A DNA stretch of 64,000 nt. Origin: Chrysophaeum taylorii (taxonomy: Eukaryota; Sar; Pelagophyceae; Pelagomonadales; Pelagomonadaceae). Position 1 is the stretch's first letter, and every line of letters starts with the position of its first letter. The position numbers and the translations under genes are program-made. Under the pieces are notes generated by a model that had not been told where the DNA came from, did not search any database, and worked only from the letters and a program-made list of their open reading frames with translations. The stretch lies in NCBI GenBank assembly GCA_029834535.1, contig JAQMWT010000040.1, positions 1 through 64,000 of the forward strand, written 5' to 3'. This document shows positions 47,488 through 57,746 of this stretch, in pieces.

Positions 47488-48738
47488 TTAGATGACAACG
47501 GTCAACACATGCTGTGCAAGTGAGGGGTATTTCGTGTTTAGGAAGTGCAGAAAGTCTTGACGTTCGGCCGAAATATAGGTGGAAGCGAACATTACATCCA
47601 AGAGTGATGGTGGCTTTGTATCGTCTGAGGATGATACGTAGTCGTCAAGGTGTTGTACCCACGATTGGATAACAGTATGAATCACATGGTGGTATTTGGT
47701 GGCCTTGAACATAGCCTGAGTTTTACGAGCTTGTGTTCGCTTAAGCGTTACAAGAAAGTTAAGATGCTCCAGGTGCATCTGAGTAATAAGCCGAATATCC
47801 AGTGCCAATGGTAATGGAGTAGTGGAGTCTGTGGCTGCATCGGTTGCTGATAAGACTAAATGAGCAAGTGACGAGTGTTGCGTTAGATTTCTGGTCAAGA
47901 GAACATGTAGCTCCTTTGGCAAATGATACGTGCGTATGATGGTTGCGCGTATATGACCGGCTGAGCATCCATTACAGGAGGGTTGGAAGGAAGTAGCATT
48001 ACGTGCACATACGTTAGGTTGTATGGGCGCCTAATCGGTGTTGTGACAAGCACAACAAATGTTAGTGGTGATAGTTGAGATGGGAATATGACCATTCTTC
48101 TTGTGGTCATCTGTGTTGAGGTGACTCAGTACTTCAGTGGGGGGTTCACTAGGTGCTTGTGACTTCGAATTATATGTGGTAGAAGCAAGAAATGTAGGCT
48201 GTCCTAAGTCATTGAGACACTGCGTACAATAGGATGACAGGATGAAAAGTTCACGTTTGGGGCCTCTGTAGCAGCCAATAGAAGTAATAGCAGGAGCAGC
48301 CTCCCAAAATGTAGTAATGGGTAGGCGCATAGATATGAAGGTCGTAAGTTCCACAAACAGTAAAGAGTCAGCAGATTCATATATCGAGTTGAGTGCCGTA
48401 GAGATTTCCGCTCGCATAACAGAAGAGAGAAAGGGCGTAGCAGGAGTACGGAAGCTCTCAAAAAGAGAGAATCCTCGTTCAATCAGGGTAAAATCCATGT
48501 TGAGGCCATCTTGGAAAGTTAAGGATTGTAGTAAAACAGGCTCAGCTGGTGTCGGTGAAACAGTAGCAGCCTGGGAGGTAGTAGGAGTGACAGTGGTTAT
48601 GGGTTGTCGCTTGTGAACCAACTTGGGAGAAGGCTCGGCCGTGGAGAGCGAGCGTGGAATTGTCCTTCGAACGACTGGAGAGATGCCACGGCCACGGCCA
48701 CGGCCACGGGAGTGCCAAGAAAAAGACATGAGTGACAC
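47488..48738 (-). CDS. Copia 2 accessory ORF A (Cys-rich)
   Basis: Starts MSLMSFSWHSRGRGRGRGIS, a basic RG-repeat head. One frame of 416 codons runs to 47488 with a single internal TAG at 48031. Around that codon it has cysteine pairs that may bind zinc (SSYCTQCLND, NICCACHNTD, CNGC). It lies 3' of RNase H in the same frame. Not recognised in known copia elements. A nucleic-acid-binding role is a guess from the RG and Cys content. Confidence 0.5.
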
Positions 48739-48826
48739 TCACACGACATTTAAAGACACTCACACGACACGTACAAAAAAAATGTGGCAAAAGAAGGTAG
48801 GGCCAGGGCTAGTTTGCTGGTTTAAC

Positions 48827-48838
48827 GACGTTGCAGTC
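48827..48838 (-). other. Boundary peptide SLNQ (RNase H / accessory)
   Basis: The fourth occurrence of the boundary word TGCAACGTCGTTAAACC, coding ATSLNQ just downstream of the RNase H stop codon and in the same frame. Confidence 0.6.
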
Positions 48839-48855
48839 ACTAGGGTTAGACATCT

Positions 48856-49629
48856 TCAATCCTGTAAAGGATTGTCGTCAGAGGCATGATGCATACCGAG
48901 TGGAGAGCGAAAGGCGGAGAACTCAGCAGCAAGTGGCTTTGTAAAACCATCCGCCACGTTCAGCTTGCCGGGAACATGATGGACTCGTGTTTTCTGAAGC
49001 GATATGTACTCACGGATTTTGAACCATCTGGTCGACAGTGCCTTGGATCGAGAGGACCCATCTGGGTTATTAGAGGTGTGAACAGCGGCAGCATTGTCAG
49101 ACAAAAGAGGTAGGCTTCTGATGAAGAGCATATCTTCAGCAATTGGGTTGTCATTGTCATCGAAGTCAACAGGGTCAGCGGTGTTCTCACCATTAGCATT
49201 GTTGACGTAGAAGGTGGGGTTGACGACAAAGGAGAGTTCCAACAGCAGCTTGCGTAGCCAAACAGCTTCATCAGCACAAATACTGAGGGCAATCAACTCA
49301 GCTTCGTGAGTTGAGCAGGAGACAATCGGTTGAAGTTTGCTTTTCCAACCAATAAGGCAGTTGAAAAGATAGAAGACAAACCCGGTGGTAGATTTCCTAT
49401 CTTCCTGTGCTAAGGAAGGGGCATTGTCAGCGTCAACCATGGCAACTAAGGGGTCAAACTGTCCAGTAGATACATCCTGTGGTTGGTAGTCGACCACAGT
49501 TGATAGATCAATTCGATTAGCGGAGACAGTGCGAAGGTGAGCTTCAATGGCATTATCTTTAGGGTGAAACCAGAGGCGAAGTGAGCGGCTTTCCGGCTTC
49601 TTGAGGTAGCGAAGTAAATGCTCTAGCAT
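48856..49629 (-). CDS. Copia 2 RNase H domain
   Basis: Reads LEHLLRYLKKPESRSLRLWF, then MVDADNAPSLAQEDRKSTTG (the 'y.DaDwA.d..drkSt.G' RNase H motif), IVSCSTHEAELIALSICADE (the 'S.STaEaEy.al' motif), LLSDNAAAV, and TRWFKIREYI with VHHVPGKLNVADGFTKPL. This is the full copia RNase H signature. It is joined in frame to the RT C-terminal part through a single TAA. Confidence 0.88.
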   Translation of the reverse strand: MLEHLLRYLKKPESRSLRLWFHPKDNAIEAHLRTVSANRIDLSTVVDYQPQDVSTGQFDPLVAMVDADNAPSLAQEDRKSTTGFVFYLFNCLIGWKSKLQPIVSCSTHEAELIALSICADEAVWLRKLLLELSFVVNPTFYVNNANGENTADPVDFDDNDNPIAEDMLFIRSLPLLSDNAAAVHTSNNPDGSSRSKALSTRWFKIREYISLQKTRVHHVPGKLNVADGFTKPLAAEFSAFRSPLGMHHASDDNPLQD

Positions 49630-49641
49630 TTGGACGTGAAC

Positions 49642-50286
49642 TTATGTGGGTGCATGCATACCACGCGAACATCTGCCCAAGGCTTGCGAGAAGTCGGGTC
49701 TGCAGGCAACTTGCATGAACACCAGCCTGCCAAGGAGGGTGGCAAAGTGCGAGTTTATGTACAACTCTGTTTCAGTGCTGGGAGTGCCATCTTTATACTT
49801 GAAGGACGATGACATAGGATATTTAAGCGGGGTCAGTTGCTGCAATACTGGGTGATCAGCGAAGAGTTCATCCAGCTTGGCTTGCACATCCAGAGAAATG
49901 GAGCCGTCAGATGTGCGACACACACGCATGCCTAGGATGGTATGGACAGGTTCTTACTGCTCTACAGCATACCGTTTGTGGAGGGCATCCTGTAATTCTG
50001 TACGAAGAGGGTCGTCATTGGACACAATAACAATGTCGTCTACAGACAGAGTGCATACGACGAACTTAGCATGTGCGGATACTCGAGCATATAGGCAAGA
50101 GTCCGAATGCAGGCGTTTGTAACCAAGGCTACGGAAGAAGCCGTCTATCTCTTTGTTCCAAAGGGATGGTGATTGCCTAAGTCCATAAAGTGACTTCAGC
50201 AGTTTCGGTAGGGTCCGAGGATGGATGACGTCATTCACAGTATCCCCCAACACTCCCCCCAAACCTCCGCCTAAATCTAACAACAT
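49642..50286 (-). CDS. Copia 2 reverse transcriptase, C-terminal half
   Basis: LPKLLKSLYGLRQSPSLWNK opens the palm region. VVCTLSVDDIVIVSND is the catalytic VDD box. After a TAA at 49954 the same frame gives EPVHTILGMRVCRTSDG and then LGRLVFMQVACRPDFSQALG, the copia connection region. The break to the N-terminal half lies in a roughly 100-bp disordered stretch at 50200-50330. Confidence 0.85.
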
Positions 50287-50315
50287 ATGCCGCGTTTGGC
50301 TAATTGACGTTCAGC

Positions 50316-51830
50316 CTACAATGCTGTAAAATCCCAAATGTAGGTTTCTCGGACAATTATTAGACGTCGGCCCTTGTACTTAGCGTCATCGGGGTCGATA
50401 AGCTTGATGCCGTCTGGTAATTGAACATAGACATCGGCATCGATGTCAGACTGAACGAAGGCGCTCGGGACGTCTGCATGGTAGACAGGCAATTGCTTGT
50501 ATGCTGCAATAGCTAGTAGTACCCGGATTGCGGTCATAGTGGCCATGGGGCTGAAGGTACCAAAGAAATCGGCGCCAAGACATGCTAGGAAGCCACGTAG
50601 TACGAGGCGAGCCTTGTGCTTAACGTATTTGCCTGCAGAGTCTGTTTTAATCTTCAGCACAATCTTGCTGTCAATAGGACGAAAGACACCGTCGGGTAAG
50701 GAAAGTTTGAAGCAGCCAAAGCGGATAATGTCGTGGAGTTCCTTGGCGATGGCCTTGAGGTAGGCGTGCCTGTTTTCAGGCGACAAACCGTGGAGGCACT
50801 TAAGTTTATATTCGTCAATGGAAACGTCCGCTTCTTGGACCTTATATTCGTCAGGACCAACAGTGGCTGGTGAATTATAGTTTAGCGACGTTGCGGTCGA
50901 GGCAGTGTGCGCAACTTCGGGATAAGCGGAAACAGCGTCAGTAGGAGTAGTAGGGGCAGATTCCAGTTGGATATGGATAGTAGGGTCGGTACGTAAGACC
51001 TGGGTGATAAACTCTGTAGAGACCAGAAGGTATTCCTCCAAGTCAGCCAGAGATGCAGAAGTAGCGCCAAACTCGGATGAGTTGTGATCAATAAAGCTGG
51101 TCGGCGCCAGGTACGTAAGTGCATATTGTAAGGAAGAAGTGCCGAAGGCAGCAGCGTGTTCAGTGAACGCAGATAAAAGGGGCTGAGGAATAGGGCACGT
51201 AGGTGAACCATCAGCAGTTAAAAAGGTTGCAGCTGGGATGCTGGATGCGCACTTGGCGTGGGCGAAGTAACCATCGACGTGCGGGTAGCGGGCAAGTAAG
51301 TCAGTACGCAACGGGAGAAGAAGACGAGCTAACAACGCATGTTCCCCCTCTGAGCAGATAGCAGACCAGAGGATACCACCACGGAGATGAAGGGCGGAGA
51401 GGGCGGGAGACTTGAACGTAAGAAAGTGGTGGCGAAGATCCCAGCGGAAATCGGCGAGCTTGCCACCAGCGGCTTTGTAAGCACCAATAGTAGACGCTTG
51501 TAACCGGGCTCGGATAGTTTTCATAGAAGTGGCCTTGCGAGTGTTAGGCTGTTTGGAACCTGGGACAAGAATGAGGTCATCTTGTGCAAAAAGGTCTTTG
51601 CAAGAAGGAAGCAAGGGCGGCGGTGACATAGAGCCAGATTCGTCGGCGGTAGCGTCAGAAGATGGAGAAGAGGCCGGAGTAGGGGACGAAGATGGAGGAG
51701 CTGGAGGAGGTGGGGAGTGCCCACTCTGAGGATGAGGAGTCCTTGTTGGGAGAAGGTTATAGCTTTGAACGGTGTGTATCACCGCCCATGGGAACATGAT
51801 AGCGGGTTCCACGATCTTGGCGCCACGATA
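50316..51830 (-). CDS. Copia 2 integrase tail and reverse transcriptase N-terminal half
   Basis: The first part has a proline-rich linker (HSPPPPAPPSSSPTPASSP) and a long region of unknown fold. After SLNYNSPATVGPDEY the RT starts: YLKAIAKELHDIIRFGCFKL, PIDSKIVLKIKTDSAGKYVK, HKARLVLRGFLACLGADFFG, and VYHADVPSAFVQSDIDADVY. The catalytic Asp of 'DV.tAFL.g.l' is in this last block. Confidence 0.85.
   Translation of the reverse strand, partial: YRGAKIVEPAIMFPWAVIHTVQSYNLLPTRTPHPQSGHSPPPPAPPSSSPTPASSPSSDATADESGSMSPPPLLPSCKDLFAQDDLILVPGSKQPNTRKATSMKTIRARLQASTIGAYKAAGGKLADFRWDLRHHFLTFKSPALSALHLRGGILWSAICSEGEHALLARLLLPLRTDLLARYPHVDGYFAHAKCASSIPAATFLTADGSPTCPIPQPLLSAFTEHAAAFGTSSLQYALTYLAPTSFIDHNSSEFGATSASLADLEEYLLVSTEFITQVLRTDPTIHIQLESAPTTPTDAVSAYPEVAHTASTATSLNYNSPATVGPDEYKVQEADVSIDEYKLKCLHGLSPENRHAYLKAIAKELHDIIRFGCFKLSLPDGVFRPIDSKIVLKIKTDSAGKYVKHKARLVLRGFLACLGADFFGTFSPMATMTAIRVLLAIAAYKQLPVYHADVPSAFVQSDIDADVYVQLPDGIKLIDPDDAKYKGRRLIIVRETYIWDFTAL
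50877..50888 (-). other. Boundary peptide SLNY (integrase / RT)
   Basis: TASTATSLNYNSP sits immediately upstream of the RT domain. The nucleotide word is GACCGCAACGTCGCTAAACTA. Confidence 0.6.
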
Positions 51831-51837
51831 GTGAGCA

Positions 51838-52460
51838 TTAACGAGAGAAACGAAGGCGAGTTGAGGAGGCGGAGGCGATGAAACCGATGGCAGACTCAAC
51901 TTCAAAGTTAAAGTGGTGCATGTGCGGCGGGAAGGCAATGAGTTGAATGCCCTTATCGACGCGGTACGGGGAGGTAATGTGCTGGCTAAAGTAAGGCTTG
52001 AATGCATCGGAGTAGAGGGTGCGCATGTGCACATTGAGTTGTGTACGACAGAAGTCATACACAAAATCCAGAGCTTGAGTGAACTCCGTGGCGTTGGTGG
52101 TGCGTGTAAAGTACACCAAGAGAAATTTCGAAATGAGTTCCTTGAAGACGATGATATGTGTGAAGCCTCCCCATTCGGATGGGATGGTCACATAGCCGCC
52201 GTCGCACGCCCAGACTTCACCGGCTTTGTGGGTTTGCTCAAAAGAAGGCTTGGTCGCATTGAAATGCTTGTGCGGGTGGCGCTTGTTGTGTGCGATGCAG
52301 TCGGTGCATAAGTCGCGATATGGTATGTCAGAAGCAGAGAATCCAGGGCGAGCAAGTACGTTGGGGGCCTTGGCAGCGACGTTGTCGGGGCAGTGATGCA
52401 CCCGGTGAAAGCGATTAGCACGTTCTTTGGCATTGAGGTATTCGGTGGATCCGTGTGCGA
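51838..52460 (-). CDS. Copia 2 integrase
   Basis: The zinc-binding N-terminal part reads LNAKERANRFHRVHHCPDNV ... YRDLCTDCIAHNKRHPH (the HH-CC pattern). The catalytic core has Asp in GEVWACDGGYVTIPSEWGG, a second Asp in MRTLYSDAFKPYFSQH, and Glu in HHFNFEVESAIGFIAS. The spacing suits a DDE copia integrase. The frame shifts by one at about 52460 relative to the methyltransferase segment and again near 51850. Confidence 0.82.
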
Positions 52461-54521
52461 GGACTTACGAAGAATTGGATGAGCGGGAATGTGCCGTTTG
52501 CGCCGAACATCGAACTTGAGTTCGGTGTCTAAGGCAGTGGAAGGCGGTGCGTCGTCATCCTGGTGCACAGCAGGGTCACTTGGAGGTGCATCCTCATTAT
52601 CACGAGTAGCGAGAGTATCTTCGTAGGACGACGATATATAGTTTAACGACATTTCGGTCAAGCAGTTGCTGGAAATAGACATCATAAAAGATTGTGCCAA
52701 AGACAAGGTATCTGTGCTGCACGTGGTGGAGGCTTGGTCAACGGTCATGAAATTGGATACATAGGATTTCTTCGTCACGGCAGCAGTATGTTGGAAGGTA
52801 GGGTCCAACATAAGGGATTTAATATCGGCGACGATGAGCGAAAGGTGCTTGTACAGAGTGCTGTACGTACCGGCAGGCAGAGCATTGCTGAGCATGTCAC
52901 AGCAAAGGTCATGGCGTAGAGACAAGAGGAAAGATTCCTGTTGTTTGGTGTGGTTGTTAGCACGAATCAACTCCGGTCGAGTGGGGTAGCGTAATTTCCC
53001 GTTGCGAGGGTCGAGTAAAATAATATTGGCATACCCTCGGACGGTTGGCAATGGAGCAAGCATTGAGTGGATTTTAGAGCCGAGTTTGCGGTCACTTCCA
53101 CGAAGGTACCCTATATAGCGACTATGAGATAGGTGATGATCTTCCAGAGCAAAAAGAGAATCCTTGTAATCGAAAGAGTTGTCGGTGGCCTTGTAGGTAA
53201 GGCAGCCAGGCATCACGAGAGCGCATCTGGACACGAGGTTTTGTATGGCGGTGCCATAGGTGGTAGCGGAGCCAACTTGGGGAAGGGCTTGGACTATCCA
53301 CAAGTAACCCATAAACGGCTCCAGATATATGGACCTGTCCCGGTCGCGGGAGATGTCGGAAGCAGTGAACGTGTACGTGCTCACAAAGGCGTTAATGGGA
53401 GTCGAGTTTTTTGTGGTGGCGTTCTCTATGGTGAGGTCGCCGTCGGAATGGTGGCCACCAGTTAAGAAGTAGGAGTTGTGTGATGTTGATGAGGTTGTAA
53501 GTAATAACCTGTGTGACGGTTGGTTAGTTTCGAAAACGGTTATGTAATAGGACACAGGAGTGGGTGAGTTAGTATGTAAGCTTGCAAACACGTTATAGAG
53601 GATTGTAAAAATCTTGACGTGTATAGGATGTGTTGCATTGGGTAATGGCTCCATAGAGGAGCGTTTAAAGCACAACTGATGGTAAGTACACTCGGGTTGA
53701 ACAGAGTGAGTACGTTGCTCGTGAGCCTGTTGTGAGTGAAGGCGAAGTAGTAACATATTGAGGGATTCAAGGTCAGCCATAGTAAGCTGAGCAGAACCTG
53801 TGCGAGAGTAAGGTGCAAACGTTTTAGGAACGGATATGTATGGAGGATCGGGGAACACCCGGATCCAGTCTTTGGATATGTGGTTAGGTAGCCAAAGGCG
53901 CTTGGGAATAGCTTGTAGATCATCCACGATCTTTTTGAAGGGGCGTGGATGGAGGATGGGCCACGATGATAGGTTAATTGGTCCAGTAGAATACCTGCGT
54001 GCGACGCATATCCATCTTTCTCTAGATTGGTAGTCGCCACACAGGTAGGTCGGGAACCTATCAACAACATCGACACAGTAATCAAGAGTAGCATAGATAA
54101 GGTTGGCCACTGTGATGTGGTCTTGGTGACAGTACTTATGCGGAGGCGTCATCTCAGCCAGTAGTACCAAGGGCTGGAGTAGTTTGATGACAGACAGCAT
54201 GCTGTCGAAAAGAGAATCGTCCAGCAGGCTGTGTAAGTCTTCTGACTTTTGTTGTTTTAGTAAATTCCTGTTTGTGCAGGGAGGAGTGATCTCAATTATA
54301 TCACAATAGAATGTGCGCCTTTCCTCTGGTGAGATTAGGTGAAGATGGTTAATAAAGGCGGGGAGAGATTCAAATAATAGTACAGTAGGAAAACGGTGGC
54401 GTAACATACGAACAAGCGTATCATCAGACTCAACAACAACTTTTACATTGATATTTAAGCCTAAGTCATTAGTGGCTTGAGACAGGAACGCCGGAGTTGA
54501 CAAACCAGAACAAAGTAACAT
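52460..54521 (-). CDS. C5-cytosine DNA methyltransferase within copia 2
   Basis: The frame opens with an ATG at 54521, though the polyprotein probably runs in from upstream. Motif I is VMLLCSGLSTPAFLSQ. Motif II/III is VVVESDDTLVRMLRHRFP (28-45). Motif IV is DIIEITPPCTNRN with catalytic Cys82. Motif VI is PLVLLAEMTPP with Glu123, in place of ENV. Motif VIII is GDYQSRERWICVARR (Q165-x-R-x-R). Then comes a long target-recognition region (about 175-480). Motif IX-like is KLRYPTRPELIRANNH, and motif X is CCDMLSNALPAGTYSTLY (about 540-555, the GNAvPp block). All key residues for cytosine methylation are present. The boundary peptide SLNY ends the segment. Retrotransposon-borne methyltransferases are known from dinoflagellates and charophytes; this host looks different. 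Confidence 0.82.
52638..52649 (-). other. Boundary peptide SLNY (methyltransferase / integrase)
   Basis: NCLTEMSLNYISSSYED, between methyltransferase motif X and the acidic linker that leads to integrase. The nucleotide word is GACCGAAATGTCGTTAAACTA. Confidence 0.6.
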
Positions 54522-55768
54522 GACAGAGGGTTTGCGGAGATTGGACTCTTGTGAGAAAAAAACTGGCCGTGCGAGTAGTCAACTTAATGGCTGCGTATTT
54601 TGCTGAACAAATTAGTTCTGTTTCCGAAGATTGAGAACCAAAGGGCGAATCCACGGTCGATCTGGTAAAACTCGTTGGAGTAGGTAATTGTAGTATGCCA
54701 GTAGCTCCCTGTTTTCATGGTATCGCTTGAGGGGAAATGCAAGGGAGCGAAGTTCCAGCCGCTTGTCGCGCGCGATGTTGTAAGTGATACAAGGGAGAGC
54801 GGGTAAATTAGCTGCGACATAGTGTATGGGTATACGTACATCTTTGTCTATGCGGCTCGTGACAGCGCTGAGCTTTGGCTCAGCTCGATCGTTGAACGCG
54901 GTGGTGATGGCTCGTCAGCCTCATCAGCCATGCCGTGCTTGTCGTCAAATGACGATAGAGAGGTGTGATCGGCATCCCTTTTGGTTTCGGCTTGTGACAG
55001 TAGGTTGAGGGCAGATTGGACCTGTGAAGATAGCGAGGACAATAATGCTGGTGGTAAAGCCGAGATGGCGGAAGCGGTAAAGAGGTTGCGACACAGTATT
55101 GGAAGGATTACCCTGTGTGTTTGTAGTAGGAGGAGTTGTTGTTGGGGTGGGAGCAGTAACGACAGTATGGTGTTGTGGCTCCACGTAGTTTAACGACTTT
55201 TCGGTCGAGGATAGATGAACGTCTACATCATAAATGATGTCTTCTGCAAACATGAGCTGTTCGTTTAGAAGAAGTAAACTACTGTTGTCCTCAGTAGATG
55301 TCGTTGACAGGATATCGGCTGATTGTAGCAAAGTCTCAAATAACTTGTTGATATTATGATGTAGCTGAGCCGTGGTATCATTATCTGTCACATGCTTCGT
55401 GACTTCGCTACACTGTTCTCGCAGGGTGTTTAAGGTGCGGTTTGTTCGATCTAATAATTTCATGACCGAGAGGACCTGTCAAAAGTGCGGGGGTAAATTG
55501 GACGGTCATGGGACTGTCCGGCAGTTTTCTTGGTGACGTAAGAATCACCAGGACGATAATACGATAAATCGCTGCGAGAGAAAGGCTGGCGAGCGTCATT
55601 AGAGTTACGCAAGCGTCTAGCATTAAACGTGGAAGATGTACCAGGTTGGGACGATGTGATGAAGGCGAGTGTGTTAGCAGTTTGAGTCAGACTTTTGTCC
55701 GATGAGTCCAAAGTATGTGTAAGGAGTAACTTTGGCTTTGGTTGAGATGATAAACCTTCGACATAGGG
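54522..55768 (-). CDS. Copia 2 GAG 3' part and linker
   Basis: Frames in the three phases. The first, continuing the GAG frame after a TAA, is Ser/Arg-rich (ARRLRNSNDARQPFSRSDLS), like a nucleocapsid tail but without a CCHC knuckle. The next (54945-55463) is helical and ends in the boundary peptide STEKSLNYVEPQHH. The last part, up to the methyltransferase, is Thr/Pro-rich and then Leu-rich. No protease motif (DSG/DTG) is visible. Confidence 0.5.
55185..55196 (-). other. Boundary peptide SLNY (GAG / methyltransferase)
   Basis: HLSSTEKSLNYVEPQHH. The nucleotide word is GACCGAAAAGTCGTTAAACTA. This is the first of four such words in the element. Confidence 0.6.
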
Positions 55769-56914
55769 TTACCAAGAAACAGGGCGTTCTAAGCGTCTTT
55801 TGTTCGACCCATTTGATACGACATTGTAAAGGTCTAATGCGTATTCTAAAATGTAGCTTGGGTTGGTAGGGTGACACAATCGTTCAGCTTCTGGTACAGG
55901 TCGAGATGAAGATCGGGATTCGTACATATAACACCAATCTACCCAACCACGATCATAACGGTTGTTGCTGGTATTATCGGCATAATGCCGATGTATCTCT
56001 TCATAGATTTTTCTGCAAAGAGTGCCAAAGTCGAATTGAAGGTCAGTCTCTTCCTGGTTAAGTTGGTAAGAGATTTGCCTAAATGCTAGGACAGCTTCGA
56101 TAAATACATGGACATACCAGTTAGGATTATAAACAACAGAGTTAAATTGCTGTTTCAAATAAGACACATCAGTAGTCGTAACAGACTCGTAGTGATTAAA
56201 GGCGATGAGCATAATAGCTCGAGCCTTGTTGGGTAAATAGCTTTTGTTGTATATCTCATTGATGGCGGGCCAGGCCGCAAGTGCCGGTTTTCCAACACTT
56301 TCAAGATTGAAGTAAGTATGCAAGAATGTAGCGTACGTGTTCTGGTAAGTGTGCCAGTCAGCTGCAGTTAACGAAAACATGGTAACCGGGGCACGAACAC
56401 GAGTGTCGAAAGCTAGTGCCTTCGGGTGCGCGCGATTTAAGATTCGTTCCTCTTCTAAGAAACGAGCGTTGATTTCAGGACGTAATGCCTTGACTTCATA
56501 GTCGTAACAGACGGTAGTTAGCTGAGCTACTTCTGCATCAGGTAAGTGGGGGAAAGCTTCGTTGGTGAAATGCCATTCCTGATACTCAGGGGGTAACTCA
56601 TCAACAGCTAAACGGAGATCAGCAGCCCTATCGGTCTTCCATTCCAGGAAAACGCGATCGAGAATTTGATTCCGGAGGATTTCGTAGTCCTTGCATGACC
56701 GAGTATATGCTTCATACGAGTCGTACTCGAGGAAAGCATCGGCATGACTGGACCGTAGTAATTGCTTGATATGCTTGATTTGCAAGGATACCTTGCGGTT
56801 CTGAAGCTGAAAGCGGTTGCCCTCATTAAGAAACTCAACTACAGGAGCTTCGAGCTTCAATATATCCGCACCTGTGATCGCCTTAGGTGCGGCTCGTGCT
56901 GCGTGTTCTGCCAT
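55769..56914 (-). CDS. Copia 2 GAG
   Basis: A 381-residue capsid-type protein. The ATG at 56914 (MAEHAARAAPKAITGADILK) is chosen, as the frame further upstream opens only with GTG. Mostly alpha-helical with the character of a copia GAG (KHIKQLLRSSHADAFLEYDS, YQNTYATFLHTYFNLESVGK, YLPNKARAIMLIAFNHYESV). It ends at TAA after RRLERPVSW, and the frame continues as the GAG tail. It follows a leader of about 660 bp after the 5' LTR. Function is inferred from position and helical content. Confidence 0.68.
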   Translation of the reverse strand: MAEHAARAAPKAITGADILKLEAPVVEFLNEGNRFQLQNRKVSLQIKHIKQLLRSSHADAFLEYDSYEAYTRSCKDYEILRNQILDRVFLEWKTDRAADLRLAVDELPPEYQEWHFTNEAFPHLPDAEVAQLTTVCYDYEVKALRPEINARFLEEERILNRAHPKALAFDTRVRAPVTMFSLTAADWHTYQNTYATFLHTYFNLESVGKPALAAWPAINEIYNKSYLPNKARAIMLIAFNHYESVTTTDVSYLKQQFNSVVYNPNWYVHVFIEAVLAFRQISYQLNQEETDLQFDFGTLCRKIYEEIHRHYADNTSNNRYDRGWVDWCYMYESRSSSRPVPEAERLCHPTNPSYILEYALDLYNVVSNGSNKRRLERPVSW

Positions 56915-57578
56915 AGCAGTTGACGGGGAACCTGTGGGTTCAGTCACGCAGTTGACACTGTCTAGACATTCTAAGGGGGTCTGTCTATCGGTGTCTATGT
57001 ACACTCATCGATTTTTCGATGGAAAATGTGTCTATATGACGACTGTGCAAGCTGTGAGTCCAGAGTAGTGTCGCTAAGCGTAGTCACTCAGGCAGCTGGT
57101 TAGTTTTGGTGCTCTCAAGGAGCTTGTTAAGCATTGCCATGGAATGTACGAGTGGACGTACCCAAAATATTCCATAACATGTGTGCAAGAGTACAGGTTA
57201 GCCAATTACACACACATCAACATTAACATGACAATACGATGCTATGAACAGGTGCACACAAGGTTACACGATCACGTGTGCAAAAAAAATATTATATACA
57301 GCCCAATGGTAATGGCGATATATTGACAAGCGTGTCACATGTCGAGGCTAGGTCGGCGCGGTAACGACCCAATACCCATAGGTTACGTGCATGTTGACAC
57401 ATGGTTTCTCAGGGACCCGCCTGGGCCCATAACCTGCAGAGCATTTAGCAAGCAGTGGTAAGTCACCTGGAAACCACCCCGTCTCATCGTGAACGTCTGG
57501 AAAGGTTAATTCGGGGAATGAAGGTTATGTTCCCTAAATCCTCAGAACACGACAGGCGGCATCTAGAACTACACGAGA

Positions 57579-57746
57579 AAGGTTAAGTGTATAGTGCTAC
57601 ATACCTCGGGGCGCGCTAGACCATGATGATGAGCGTAGGCACAAATCAGAGGACTATTTGATTGTGTAGAAAGGAAGAAGAAGGGTAAGGAAGAGATCAC
57701 GTTCTCAACGGACGGATAAGGGTAAGAGGCAGCAGATTTCTCTGCA
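57579..57746 (-). repeat. 5' LTR of copia 2
   Basis: 168 bp, matching 46421-46587. It is the promoter-bearing LTR for the minus-strand element. Confidence 0.92.

Larger units (their letters stand above)
46421..57746 (-). mobile_element. Copia-type retrotransposon 2 encoding a DNA methyltransferase
   Basis: An 11.3-kb element on the minus strand with direct LTRs of 167 and 168 bp. The order from its 5' end is GAG, C5-cytosine DNA methyltransferase, integrase, reverse transcriptase, RNase H, then two accessory frames before the 3' LTR. Integrase before RT makes it Ty1/copia-like. The frames are largely intact but carry a few nonsense and frameshift changes. A polypurine tract GAGGGGG (minus strand) directly precedes the 3' LTR start. 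No matching target-site duplication was found beyond the LTRs. An aspartic-protease DSG/DTG motif was not found. Confidence 0.88.
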
